DNA of 64,000 nt, taken from the NCBI RefSeq assembly GCF_902706035.1, contig NZ_CACSJA010000011.1, positions 62,001-126,000 of the forward strand, written 5' to 3'. This DNA comes from Pantoea sp. 18069 (GTDB lineage Bacteria > Pseudomonadota > Gammaproteobacteria > Burkholderiales > Burkholderiaceae_C). Every line of letters begins with the position of its first letter. Position 1 is the first letter of the stretch. The notes beneath the pieces are model-generated. The model saw only the letters and a program-made list of their open reading frames with translations. It had not been told where the DNA came from and did not search any database. This document shows positions 30,818-39,586 of this stretch, piece after piece. The translations under genes and the position numbers were made by a program.

Positions 30818-33055
30818 GTGACCACTCTGACCTCTACCCACCCGGAGCGCGCTGCCCCTTTGGACGCCGAAGCGACCAGTCTCACATCGCCCGTCGATGA
30901 CGCTGCCGCGGGCGTCGAGCCGACGCCTGCCGCACAGGACGCTGCGCCGTGCGTTGCACAGGCCGGCGCAGCGCCAGCGCCTGTACCCGCGGTCGACGCC
31001 ACGCTCAACGGTGTGCTGCTCGATCGGGATCATTGCATCCTGGCGTTCAACGACCGGGTGCTCGATTGGGCGGTACGCGCCGACGTGCCTTTGCTCGAGC
31101 GCCTGCGCTACCTGTGCATCGTGTCGTCCAATCTCGATGAGTTCTTCGAGGTCCGGGCCGCGCCGCACATCACGGCCGAGCTCAGCGGTGACGGCCAGGG
31201 CGCCTATACCACGGCCTCGTTCCAGGCCTTGATGGAGCAGGCCCACCAACTCGTGGCGCGCCAGTACGAGCTCTACAACAAGGCACTCGTGCCGGCTTTC
31301 GAGCGCCAGGGCATACGCATCCTCTCGCATGGCGACCGCTCAAGCGTGCAGCGGCGCTGGGTGCGCGAATATTTCCTGTCCGAAGTCCGGCCCTTGCTGA
31401 TTCCGCTGGGGCTGGACCCGGCGCATCCGTTTCCCCAGGTCGCGAACAAGGCGCTGAATTTCATTGTCCGCCTCAAGGGGCCGGATGCGTTCGGTCGCAC
31501 CAACGAGGTGGCGATCGTGAAGGTGCCGCGCGCCTTGCCGCGCTTGATCCGGCTGCCGGCCAAGGTCGCGGGCAAGCAGCGCGTGTTCGTGAGCCTGTCG
31601 AGCATCGTGCGCGCCCATCTCAAGGAGCTGTTCCCGGGGCGTGAAGTGGTCGAGTTCTCGCAGTTCCGCGCGACCCGCCATTCCGAACTCGCCGTGGACG
31701 AGGAAGATGTCGGCAACCTGCGCATGGCATTGCGCCAGGGGCTGCACCACCGCCACTACGGCCAGGCCGTGCGCCTCGAAGTGTCCGCGGGCTGCTCGCC
31801 CTTCCTCGCCGACCTGCTGCTCGCGCAGTTCCACCTGCCGCCGCAGGCCTTGTTCCGCGTGCCTGGCCCGGTCAATCTGGTGCGCCTGGGGCAATTGGTC
31901 GATCTGGTCAACGATGCGTCGCTGCTGTTCCCGCCATGGCAGCCTGTGTGGCCGCGGCAGCTGCAGCGTGGCGCGTCGGTGATGGCGCAGTTGCGCCAGC
32001 GCGATGTGCTGATCCACCAGCCGTTCGAAAGCTTCGAAGGCGTGCTGGCGCTGCTGCGCGAGGCCGTGAACGACCCGCAGGTGCTGGTGATCAAGCAGAC
32101 CATTTACCGCACCGGGTCGGACTCGGAACTGATGGACCTGCTGGCCGAGGCCGTGCGCCGCGGCAAGGAAGTCATGGCCGTGGTCGAGCTCAAGGCGCGT
32201 TTCGACGAGGAAGCGAACATCAACTGGGCCGAAGCGCTGGAGCTTGTGGGCGCGCAGGTGGTCTATGGCGTGGTCGGTCTCAAGACCCACGCCAAGATGA
32301 TGCTGATCACGCGGCGCGAAGGCCGGCGCCTGCGCCGCTATGGGCATCTGTCGACGGGCAACTACAACCTGCGCAGCGCCAGGCTCTACACCGACCTCGG
32401 CTATATGACGTCGGACCCCACGGTGACCGCCGATATGGACGAAGTGTTCAACCATCTGGCAAGCCACAACCGCCTGCCGCAACTGCAGCGCCTGATCATG
32501 GCGCCTTTCCATCTGCACGACCGGATGATTGCCTTCATTGCCCAGACCGGCGAGGCCGCAGCCAAGGGCCAGCCCGCGCGCATCGTCGCGAAGATGAATG
32601 CGCTGACCGACGAGGCGCTGATCCATGCGCTGATCGCGGCGGGGCAAAAGGGCGTGCAGATCGATCTGATCGTGCGCGGCGCCTGCATGCTCGCGCCGCA
32701 GCGCCCGGGCCTCACGGACAACATCCGCGTGCGCTCGGTGATCGGCCGTTTTCTCGAGCACACCCGGGTGTTCTATTTCCGCCAGGGCGAGAAGGAAGAG
32801 CTGTTTCTGTCCAGCGCCGACTGGATGAATCGCAACATGATGCGGCGCATAGAACTGGCCTGGCCGGTGCGCGACGCGGCGCTGCGCCAGCAGATCGTCG
32901 ACGAGTGCCTCGTGGCCTACCTGCACGATGACCGCGATGCCTGGACGCTGGGCCCGGACGGCACCTACACACGCTCGCCGCGGCCCTTTGATGGCAATGG
33001 TGCGCAGAACGCGCTGATGGGGCGCTACGGACCGCCCAATTTAATCACCCCCTGA
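30818..33055 (+). CDS. ppk1: Polyphosphate kinase 1
   Basis: PPK1 reversibly polymerises the gamma phosphate of ATP into polyphosphate at the membrane. The product is 745 residues from GTG 30818, chosen because the TGTAGGA ribosome site at about 30804-30810 is too close to a TTG at 30812. Residues 1-60 are an Ala/Pro/Thr-rich extension of low complexity. Then follow the N domain (FNDRVLDWAVRADVPLLERL, VSSNLDEFFEVR), the H domain and two PLD-like catalytic domains. The autophosphorylated His lies in GLKTHAKMMLITRR (about residue 490), and the segment RRYGHLSTGNYNLRSARLYT follows. The STGNYN and SSADWMNRNMMRRIELAWPV motifs are intact. The stop codon TGA falls within the dispersed repeat. Confidence 0.97.
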   Translation: MTTLTSTHPERAAPLDAEATSLTSPVDDAAAGVEPTPAAQDAAPCVAQAGAAPAPVPAVDATLNGVLLDRDHCILAFNDRVLDWAVRADVPLLERLRYLCIVSSNLDEFFEVRAAPHITAELSGDGQGAYTTASFQALMEQAHQLVARQYELYNKALVPAFERQGIRILSHGDRSSVQRRWVREYFLSEVRPLLIPLGLDPAHPFPQVANKALNFIVRLKGPDAFGRTNEVAIVKVPRALPRLIRLPAKVAGKQRVFVSLSSIVRAHLKELFPGREVVEFSQFRATRHSELAVDEEDVGNLRMALRQGLHHRHYGQAVRLEVSAGCSPFLADLLLAQFHLPPQALFRVPGPVNLVRLGQLVDLVNDASLLFPPWQPVWPRQLQRGASVMAQLRQRDVLIHQPFESFEGVLALLREAVNDPQVLVIKQTIYRTGSDSELMDLLAEAVRRGKEVMAVVELKARFDEEANINWAEALELVGAQVVYGVVGLKTHAKMMLITRREGRRLRRYGHLSTGNYNLRSARLYTDLGYMTSDPTVTADMDEVFNHLASHNRLPQLQRLIMAPFHLHDRMIAFIAQTGEAAAKGQPARIVAKMNALTDEALIHALIAAGQKGVQIDLIVRGACMLAPQRPGLTDNIRVRSVIGRFLEHTRVFYFRQGEKEELFLSSADWMNRNMMRRIELAWPVRDAALRQQIVDECLVAYLHDDRDAWTLGPDGTYTRSPRPFDGNGAQNALMGRYGPPNLITP

Positions 33056-33080
33056 GCGGCTAACGCCGGATGGCCGGCCG

Positions 33081-33220
33081 CCCTGCGCGGGCCGCCCTAC
33101 GCGGGCCGCCCTACGCGGGCCGCCCTACGCGGGTCGCCCTATGCGGGCCACCCTGCGCGGGCCACCCTGCGCGGGCCGCCCTATGCGGGCCACCCTACGC
33201 GGGCCGCCCTATGCGGGCCA
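33081..33220 (+). repeat. 14-bp minisatellite, ten tandem units
   Basis: Ten head-to-tail copies of a 14-bp unit (consensus CCCTACGCGGGCCG) start at 33081 and repeat exactly every 14 bases to 33220. Variation is mainly at unit positions 5, 6, 12 and 14 (A/G, C/T, C/T and G/A). The array interrupts the second copy of the dispersed intergenic repeat directly after ppk. The unit is not a multiple of three, so no constant protein repeat is encoded. Confidence 0.9.
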
Positions 33221-33312
33221 CCGCTTCCCCCTCTCATCCTTCGGTGGAGGGGGGCGCCCGGCTAGGGGCGCCCGGCGAGGGACGGCACCCTCGCTGCGGG
33301 GCGGCCCTTGCT
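33221..33312 (+). repeat. Dispersed intergenic repeat, copy 2 (3' part)
   Basis: From CGCTTCCCCCTCTCATCCTT onward this matches the repeat after glmM, including the CCCCCTC/GAGGGGG hairpin and the tract ending GCGGGGCGGCCCTTGCT. Its 5' part (ACCCCCTGAGCGGCTAACGC) is at 33047-33066, on the far side of the minisatellite. One short block (GGCGCCCGGC) is duplicated here. The remaining 33313-33419 shows no gene. This fills the 364-bp gap between ppk and ppx. Confidence 0.7.
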
Positions 33313-33419
33313 TGGTGCCCCTGGGGTGGGAGTGCTATTTGTCAGGCTGGGCATGCATCTCGCGTTTGCCTGCCTCTCGAGGATTGTGGGCAGAGCCCTG
33401 TCCAGCGCAGGGCCGAATT

Positions 33420-34901
33420 TCAACCCAGGTTCAGTTCCAGCTGCCAGTGGGTCTTGAGCCAGGCCTGCTGTTCTTCCTGCAGCAAAAACGCCGACTGGGG
33501 ATAGTTCTGTGACCAGTCGCTGCTCGCGCTGAGCTTGAAGCGCGGCCCGTCGGCTTCGATCTGCAGGCTTGCGAGCTCCGGCGGGCGCCGCGCATGGCAC
33601 AGCAGCACGGCCAGGCGCAAGGCCAGCAATGGGTAGACATGCTGTGGCTCGGTGAGCATTTCGGGCTCGAGCTTGCGCAGCTTGCCGCGCTGGCCGCACA
33701 CCAGTTGGGCCAGCAGGTCGCGCTCGGCCTGGGTAAAGCCCGCGGCCGTGGTGTTCTGCAGTACATAGGCACCGTGGCGGTGGTAGTTGCTGTGCGCGAT
33801 ATGGCTGCCGATCTCATGCAGCAGGGCCGCATGGCTCAGTGGTTTGTAATGCTCTGCAGAGGTCTCCGGGGCCAGTTGTTCGAGCAGGTTGCGCGCGACG
33901 CCTGCAACGCGATGTGCCTGGTCGGCATCGACGGAAAACTTCTGCATCAGGCCGTGCACGGCAGCCGTGCGCAGGTCCGTGCACAGCGGGTCCTGCTCGA
34001 CCAGGGTGTGCAGCACGCCCTGGCGCAACGCCCCTTCGGCCACGCGCAGCGAGCGCAGCTGCAGCAGGTCGAACAGCGCCTGCATGATGCTCACGCCGCC
34101 GGCAATCACCGCGCGTCTATCTTCCTTGAGGCCTACGAGCCGGATCTGGTCGGTGGTCTGGGCGCGCACCAGGCTGTCGTGCAGCCATGCGAGCCCTTCG
34201 GCGTCGATGATGCCCGGCGTGCGCCCGCTTGCGGCCAGGATGTCGCCTATGGCCGCAGCCGTGCCCGAGGACGCATAGACGGCGTCCCAGTCGCCGCCGT
34301 GGATGCTGTCGAGCGCTTCGTCGAGCACCGCGCGCGCGGCCACGGCCGCGAGCGAGAACGCCGAGCGGCTGAGCTCGCCCTGCGGGAAGTAGCGCTGGGA
34401 CCAGGCCACGCTGCCCAGGCGCAGCGACAGCGCCTGCTGCGCCTCCTGGTGCCGGCCCAGCACCAGCTCGGTCGAGCGCCCGCCGATGTCGATCACCAGC
34501 CGGCGTTCGTCGGAGGCCGGCAGCAGGCTGCTCACGCCGCGGTAGATCAGCCGGGCCTCTTCTTCGCCGGCAATGATTTCAATCGGGCAGCCCAGCAGTT
34601 CGGCGCCGCGTTGCACAAAGGCTTCGCGGTTGCGCGCCTCGCGCAGCGTCTGCGTTGCGACCGCGCGCACATGGCCGGCGGGAAAGCCCGCCAGGCGCTC
34701 GCCGAAGCGCGCCAGGCAGTCCCAGCCGCGCTGCATCGCCTCTTGGGAAAGAAAGCGTTCGGCGTCAAGGCCGCCGCCCTGGCGCACGGTTTCCTTGAGG
34801 TACTCCACGCGCTGGAAGTGGTGGTGGGAGAAGTGACCGATCTCGAGCCGGAAGCTGTTGGATCCGAGATCGATGGCGGCGAACAAATGGGCGTGGGGCA
34901 T
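33420..34901 (-). CDS. ppx: Exopolyphosphatase / guanosine pentaphosphatase (Ppx/GppA family)
   Basis: Ppx processively removes phosphate from polyphosphate ends, opposing the neighbouring ppk. From ATG 34901 the product is 493 residues, full family length. It has LFAAIDLGSNSFRLEIG, VRAVATQTLREARNREAFV, IIAGEEEARLIYRGV with the catalytic Glu, RRLVIDIGGRSTELVLG and ASSGTAAAIG in the two actin-like domains. The C-terminal HD-like domain (about residues 310-493) includes HAALLHEIGSHIAHSNYHRH, the conserved HEIG/H motif of long Ppx proteins. A longer frame from 35129 has no coding character. It is convergent with ppk across the repeat region. Confidence 0.93.
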   Translation of the reverse strand: MPHAHLFAAIDLGSNSFRLEIGHFSHHHFQRVEYLKETVRQGGGLDAERFLSQEAMQRGWDCLARFGERLAGFPAGHVRAVATQTLREARNREAFVQRGAELLGCPIEIIAGEEEARLIYRGVSSLLPASDERRLVIDIGGRSTELVLGRHQEAQQALSLRLGSVAWSQRYFPQGELSRSAFSLAAVAARAVLDEALDSIHGGDWDAVYASSGTAAAIGDILAASGRTPGIIDAEGLAWLHDSLVRAQTTDQIRLVGLKEDRRAVIAGGVSIMQALFDLLQLRSLRVAEGALRQGVLHTLVEQDPLCTDLRTAAVHGLMQKFSVDADQAHRVAGVARNLLEQLAPETSAEHYKPLSHAALLHEIGSHIAHSNYHRHGAYVLQNTTAAGFTQAERDLLAQLVCGQRGKLRKLEPEMLTEPQHVYPLLALRLAVLLCHARRPPELASLQIEADGPRFKLSASSDWSQNYPQSAFLLQEEQQAWLKTHWQLELNLG

Positions 34902-35310
34902 GGGCAGGAACCGGTCACGAAACGCAGGGCGTAGAGGGCAATGGGTGGTGCACGCCACGGCGCGCACCACCTCGTGGAGCGCAAGCGTACACCCGGAATA
35001 TGGCAAGCGCGTGAAATCGATGCAACAGAAATATGGCGGGGCATCGACCTTGCGCCGCGAATGCATTCGCGGTGCTGCGCTGGCGCAGTCGAGTGCTTGG
35101 GAACACTCCAGGTTGTTGCTGATTTGCAATAACTATGAAAGGTATTTTTCGATAAATTTAAAGAATGATTAATAATAGAAGTTAGCTATCGGCGATATGA
35201 ATTACATAGCCATTGATGTGCTTTTGCTTCATGCATCCCGGGGAGGCACTCAGCGCACCAGGTTTTCTTGGCAGCCGGTTCCGAGTCATTGGTTATCGAG
35301 GAGAAAATTT
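34902..35310 (+). other. 409-bp gap between ppx and the autotransporter gene, AT-rich in the middle
   Basis: No gene is supported here. Bases 35120-35220 are strikingly AT-rich compared with the surroundings (for example TTAATAATAG near 35167-35177) and probably hold the autotransporter promoter, though no -35/-10 pair can be assigned with confidence. GAGGAG at 35298-35303 is the ribosome site for the downstream gene. I looked for an 11-bp-spaced PhoB repeat and did not see one. Confidence 0.5.
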
Positions 35311-38300
35311 ATGATGATGAATCTGGAGTTGGTTGATTTCAGGAAAAGCACTGTGGCAATTGCCGTGTCTTGTGTCTTGTGGGGCGCAAGCGGCGGTGCG
35401 TTGGCAAATCAACGGGGAAGCGCAGATTTCGCGAAGACTTTGCAGGATGTTGGAGCGAATCTCAAAAAAGCGGGTGTGCCGCCCCGGCCCCAGCCTGCAA
35501 ATGAAAACGACAACACTCTTGCCGGCGAGTTGAGGAAGGCCGCGGCGCGGCGCCAACAAGCGACTGCGGTGCCCCTCCCGCCCCAGCCTGCTGCTCAGCT
35601 ACCCGTGTTTGTGTTGCCAGAGGCGCTGCAAAAAAGGCTTCAGCATCTCGTGCAGGCGCAAGTAAACACGCACTCCGATGGATCGGACGACGACGGATGG
35701 GGCTCTACGCCGGCGCAAATCGAGTCGAGCAAGAGGCCGTTGATGCATGCCGTGCAGCCGCAGGCAGGGCAGGATAGGGCGCAAAGGCCAGCCCCGCAGG
35801 AGCAAATGCAGCCACAGGCTCGGCAGGGATGGGTGACGCAGCCGGCCCAGAAGGCTGAAGCGGTGGATTTTCTTACGGCGATGGCCAGGAGACGCGCTGT
35901 TATCGAGGACGAGGAGGACGCTCCCGAAGCGGAAAAACAGCCGCCCATGCAATCGCGGGAAGACCGGCAGAAGGCGCAGCAGGTGCTGGCCAACCTGCTC
36001 GAGAGGGGGCCGAGCCGGGACATGGCGAAACCTCCTGCCGCACCCCCTATCGCTCCTGAAGTGCAAGAGGGTTCCCTGACCGTGCCGCAGCCAGGCACGA
36101 CCGCCGCGGCGCCTGAGCTTCAAGCGCCGCCGTCCGCAGCGCGACCCCTGGTGATGCAGCCGTCTCCAGCCCCTGTTGTGAGCGGGCCGCCTGCCGATAT
36201 CGATGCTGCAATGCCGGTGCAGGCATTGCCCAAGCCGTGGCCATTGCCGCCGCACGCGGCTGCATTGCCGCAGGATTTGATGCCGTCGGCGATGCCGCTG
36301 GCGGCGGATGCCGATGGCGCGGAGATTCCGGCGCCGGCTGCTGCTCCCGCTCCCCTGCCTAAGCCGGCCCCAGCCGTGCTGACTCTGGTCCCGCAGCCGG
36401 AGGCGATGCTGCCCGAGCTGCCCCCGATTGCGGCCGCTGCGCCACGGCGGCCCGCAGCCACAGCGGTGGCACCTTCGGTTCCCGAGCCTTCAGCGCCAGC
36501 GGCACAGCGCAAACGCCCCGCCGACCTGACCATTGATACCGACACGCGCTACGAGTTCGACGGCAAGATGGGACGTGCGCCCAAGCTCATCAAGCGCGGC
36601 GTTGGCACCCTGGTGCTGAACCATGCTGGCGAGATGCGCAACGGCGTGCATCTCAAGCAGGGCCGCATTGAGCTGGGCCATGCGCAGGGCCTGGGCGAAG
36701 GCAGCCTGCTCATGGACGATGGCAGCGCCATCGACCTGGCGCTGGACGGCATGACCGTGGCCAACGATCTCCATATGACAGGCAGCGACGATCCGGAAAT
36801 CAATACGGGCAGCAACCACCAGGTCTGGGCGGGTGCGATCAGCGGCGCCGGTTTTCTGAGCAAGCAGGGCGCTGGCAGCTTGACCTTGACCAGCGCCGCC
36901 AACAACTACACCGGTGCGACCGACGTCGCCCAGGGTACGCTGCAGGCCGGGGCGACCAACACTTTCAGCGCGGCCTCGGTCCACAGTGTTGCGACGGATG
37001 CGGCCTTGAGTCTTGCAGGCTTTGATCAGACGATTGCCGGCCTGAACAACCGCGGCATGGTGCAGTTCAGCGCTGCATCGGCAGCGCCTGGTACGGTGTT
37101 GACGGTCACCGGCCCGTATGTGGGCCATGGCGGTGAACTGGCCGTCGCGGCCAATGCCAGTGCAAGTGACCGCCTGCTGCTCAGCGGCGCTGCTGCCGTC
37201 GCCAGCGGAAACACCACCGTGCGTGTCACCAATGTCGGTGATCTCGGTGAGAAAACCACGGATGCCGGCATTGCAATCATCGCCACCGAGAACGGCGCGC
37301 GCCTTGAGCCCGGGGCTTTTGCGCTTGCAGGTGGCCATGTGGATGCGGGCGCTTACGAATACCGCCTGCATCAGACAGACGAGGGTGCGAGTCTGCAGTC
37401 GTCCTATCGCGCGGAAGTGCCGCTGATCTCGGCGCTGCCAGCCCAGCTGCGCCAGGCCGACATGGGCATGCTGGGTGACATGCACCAGCGCCTGGGCGAC
37501 GCGCCGAGCGGCGCCGGCAATGACCGCCGGGCCTGGGGGCGCATGCTGCGCACCGACCCCGGAATCCGCCAGCAGGGCAGCGTGAACCCGCAAAGCAGTG
37601 GCCATCTGACGGGTTTCCAGACCGGGCTGGACCTGTATGCCGCCAAGAACGTCCATGCCGGTTTCTATCTGGGCCAGCTCAAGGGCGATACGGGGGTCAA
37701 GGGCCTTGCCAGCGGCGTTGCGGACAAATACGTGGGGTTCAACCGCCTGCAGGGCCGTTACCTGGGCCTGTATGCGAGCTGGCTGGGCGATGGCGGCCTC
37801 TATGCCGACACGGTGCTGCAGTGGGCCGACTACCGCAACCATTTGCATACGCAGGAAAGCCATGCCGCGACCAAGGGCCGCAGCCGGCTCGCGTCGCTGG
37901 AAACAGGCCGGCCCTTTGCCATCGACAGCCGGTGGCAGATCGAGCCCCAGGCCCAGCTCGTGTACCGCCGGATCAGTCTGCATGACACGGCCTTGAGCCA
38001 CGCGACGGTGCAGCACAAGACCCCCAGCGACTGGACGCTGCGCCTGGGCGCGCGCCTCAAGGGCAGTTTCACGACCCGCGCCGGCGTGCTCCAGCCCTAT
38101 GGCAGTGTCAATGTCTACCGGTCCAGCAGCACGAGCGATGTCGCCCGCTTTGTGGTTCCCGCGGCCACCACCGACATCCACACCCGGGGCGGCCACACCA
38201 GCACGGCGCTGGCCGCAGGTGCGACCTTGCAACTCAACCAGCGCACCAGCTTTTATGGCGAGCTGAGCCGGCATTGGGCCAACGGCGGGCAGGCACGCGT

Positions 38301-38346
38301 CAAAAGCGGGGTGCAGGCCACCGCGGGCGTGAAGCTGCACTGGTGA
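35311..38346 (+). CDS. Autotransporter (type Va) with Pro/Ala/Gln-rich passenger
   Basis: This is a predicted outer-membrane autotransporter of 1011 residues. The ATG at 35311 follows GAGGAG at 35298-35303 with 7-bp spacing. Residues 1-32 form a signal peptide (STVAIAVSCVLWGASGGALA). About 90-440 is a low-complexity stretch rich in Pro, Ala and Gln with few hydrophobic blocks, probably an extended stalk. Residues 430-600 hold beta-helix repeats of the autotransporter-associated type (GVGTLVLNHAGEMRNGVHL, GAGSLTLTSAANNYTGATDV). A pertactin-like segment and a 12-strand barrel from about 739 (RRAWGRMLRTDPG) follow, ending GVKLHW with an aromatic last residue. No protease triad or adhesin domain is recognised, so its role on the surface is unknown. 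It interrupts an otherwise phosphate-related cluster. Confidence 0.88.
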   Translation: MMMNLELVDFRKSTVAIAVSCVLWGASGGALANQRGSADFAKTLQDVGANLKKAGVPPRPQPANENDNTLAGELRKAAARRQQATAVPLPPQPAAQLPVFVLPEALQKRLQHLVQAQVNTHSDGSDDDGWGSTPAQIESSKRPLMHAVQPQAGQDRAQRPAPQEQMQPQARQGWVTQPAQKAEAVDFLTAMARRRAVIEDEEDAPEAEKQPPMQSREDRQKAQQVLANLLERGPSRDMAKPPAAPPIAPEVQEGSLTVPQPGTTAAAPELQAPPSAARPLVMQPSPAPVVSGPPADIDAAMPVQALPKPWPLPPHAAALPQDLMPSAMPLAADADGAEIPAPAAAPAPLPKPAPAVLTLVPQPEAMLPELPPIAAAAPRRPAATAVAPSVPEPSAPAAQRKRPADLTIDTDTRYEFDGKMGRAPKLIKRGVGTLVLNHAGEMRNGVHLKQGRIELGHAQGLGEGSLLMDDGSAIDLALDGMTVANDLHMTGSDDPEINTGSNHQVWAGAISGAGFLSKQGAGSLTLTSAANNYTGATDVAQGTLQAGATNTFSAASVHSVATDAALSLAGFDQTIAGLNNRGMVQFSAASAAPGTVLTVTGPYVGHGGELAVAANASASDRLLLSGAAAVASGNTTVRVTNVGDLGEKTTDAGIAIIATENGARLEPGAFALAGGHVDAGAYEYRLHQTDEGASLQSSYRAEVPLISALPAQLRQADMGMLGDMHQRLGDAPSGAGNDRRAWGRMLRTDPGIRQQGSVNPQSSGHLTGFQTGLDLYAAKNVHAGFYLGQLKGDTGVKGLASGVADKYVGFNRLQGRYLGLYASWLGDGGLYADTVLQWADYRNHLHTQESHAATKGRSRLASLETGRPFAIDSRWQIEPQAQLVYRRISLHDTALSHATVQHKTPSDWTLRLGARLKGSFTTRAGVLQPYGSVNVYRSSSTSDVARFVVPAATTDIHTRGGHTSTALAAGATLQLNQRTSFYGELSRHWANGGQARVKSGVQATAGVKLHW

Positions 38347-38368
38347 CAGGGTTTGCACGCCGCCAGGC

Positions 38369-38423
38369 TATGTCATAAGAGGCACAACAACTTGTCACGA
38401 GGCCGTCATAAAAGGTTTCTAAA
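38369..38423 (+). promoter_or_regulatory. PhoB box array and promoter of the pst operon
   Basis: GTCA cores at 38372, 38394 and 38405 lie on an 11-bp grid (the 38383 position is degenerate), within TATGTCATAAG, CTTGTCACGAG and GCCGTCATAAA. This matches two adjacent PhoB boxes. A -10-like TCTAAA follows at 38418-38423, about 40 bp before pstS. Phosphate-starvation induction through PhoB, encoded in the same operon, is the natural reading. Confidence 0.8.
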
Positions 38424-38465
38424 GTCACGGACATCACAGTTTTTTCCAACCTGAGAGGTGCGTTC

Positions 38466-39506
38466 ATGAAGTGGTCCGTGATTCAAATTCTGGCGGCTGG
38501 TGTTGTAGCTGGCTCCGGCGTGGGCAGTGCCTGGGCGCAACAGGAAGCCACCGGTGCAGGCGCGAGCTTCCCCGCACCGCTGTATTCCAAGTGGGCGGCC
38601 GACTACAACAAGGCCACGGGCGTCAAGATCAACTACCAGTCGGTAGGATCGAGCGCCGGTCTCAAGCAGATCGAAGCCAAGACCGTTGACTTCGGCGCTT
38701 CGGATGAGCCGCTGAAAGACGACGAACTGGCCAAGAAGGGCCTGGTGCAGTTCCCCACCGTGATCGGCGGCATCATCCCCGTGGTCAACATCGCCGGCGT
38801 CAAGCCCGGCGAGCTCAAGCTCACCGGCAAGGTGCTGGGCGACATCTACCTGGGCAAGATCAGCAAGTGGAACGATGCCGCCATCGTCGCGCTCAACCCC
38901 GGCGTGAAGCTGCCTGACGCGACCATCGCTCCCGTGCGCCGCGCCGACGGCTCGGGCACGACCTTTGGCTTCACCAACTACCTGAGCGCAGTGAACGCCG
39001 AGTGGAAGGAAAAAGTCGGTGAAGGCAAGGCGGTGAACTGGCCCACGGGCGCGGGTGGCAAGGGCAATGAAGGCGTCGCCGCTTTCGTCGGCCGCCTGCC
39101 CAACTCCATCGGCTACGTCGAGTACGCCTATGTGAAGCAGAACAAGATGACCTACGCGCTGCTGCAAAACCGCGAAGGCAACTTTGTCTCGCCTGACGAA
39201 GTGTCGTTCAAGGCCGCCGCCGCCGGTGCCGACTGGACCAAGAGCTTCTACCAGATCCTGGGCAACCAGCCTGGCAAGGATGCATGGCCCATCACTTCGG
39301 CCACCTTCATCGTGATGCACAAGGCGCAGGACAAGCCCGCGCAGGCCGCGGCCTCGCTGAAGTTCTTCGAGTGGGCCTACAAGTCGGGCGACGGCACGGC
39401 CAGCGGCCTGGACTATGTGCCCATGCCCGAAGAAGTGAAGAAGGTGATCTACAAGGCCTGGGCCGACATCAAGGACTCTTCCGGTAACGCCATCGCTGTA
39501 AAGTAA
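38466..39506 (+). CDS. pstS: Phosphate ABC transporter, periplasmic binding protein
   Basis: PstS captures inorganic phosphate in the periplasm for the PstCAB transporter. The 346-residue precursor has a signal peptide ending GSAWAQ. The mature protein begins with [20 protein letters not shown], then [19 protein letters not shown] and [16 protein letters not shown], which together supply the phosphate-binding Ser, Asp and Arg residues typical of the family, and [20 protein letters not shown]. It is preceded by a PhoB box and followed by a strong hairpin, which would raise its level relative to pstC. Confidence 0.98.
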   Translation: MKWSVIQILAAGVVAGSGVGSAWAQQEATGAGASFPAPLYSKWAADYNKATGVKINYQSVGSSAGLKQIEAKTVDFGASDEPLKDDELAKKGLVQFPTVIGGIIPVVNIAGVKPGELKLTGKVLGDIYLGKISKWNDAAIVALNPGVKLPDATIAPVRRADGSGTTFGFTNYLSAVNAEWKEKVGEGKAVNWPTGAGGKGNEGVAAFVGRLPNSIGYVEYAYVKQNKMTYALLQNREGNFVSPDEVSFKAAAAGADWTKSFYQILGNQPGKDAWPITSATFIVMHKAQDKPAQAAASLKFFEWAYKSGDGTASGLDYVPMPEEVKKVIYKAWADIKDSSGNAIAVK

Positions 39507-39516
39507 GCGTACCCAT

Positions 39517-39545
39517 GGCGGTGCACCCTGGGTGCACCGCCTTTT
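39517..39545 (+). terminator. Hairpin terminator/stabiliser between pstS and pstC
   Basis: A perfect 11-bp stem (GGCGGTGCACC at 39517-39527 with GGTGCACCGCC at 39531-39541) has a CTG loop and is followed by TTTT. In pst operons such a structure commonly allows much more PstS than membrane subunits, and the same is inferred here. Confidence 0.75.
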
Positions 39546-39586
39546 CGGTGCTTGTGTGATGAACCTATTTTGAAGAGGCGCTCAGC

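Noticed and set aside
33081..33220. Possible CRISPR array
   Set aside because: The 14-bp units abut each other with no unique spacers, and there are no cas genes nearby.
33070..33512. Reading frames through the 14-bp repeats with repeated Gly/Pro/Arg peptides
   Set aside because: The period is not a multiple of three, the region is a tandem repeat and intergenic repeat, and no start signal exists.
34902..35310. PhoB box before the autotransporter
   Set aside because: No GTCA pair with 11-bp spacing is present in this gap.
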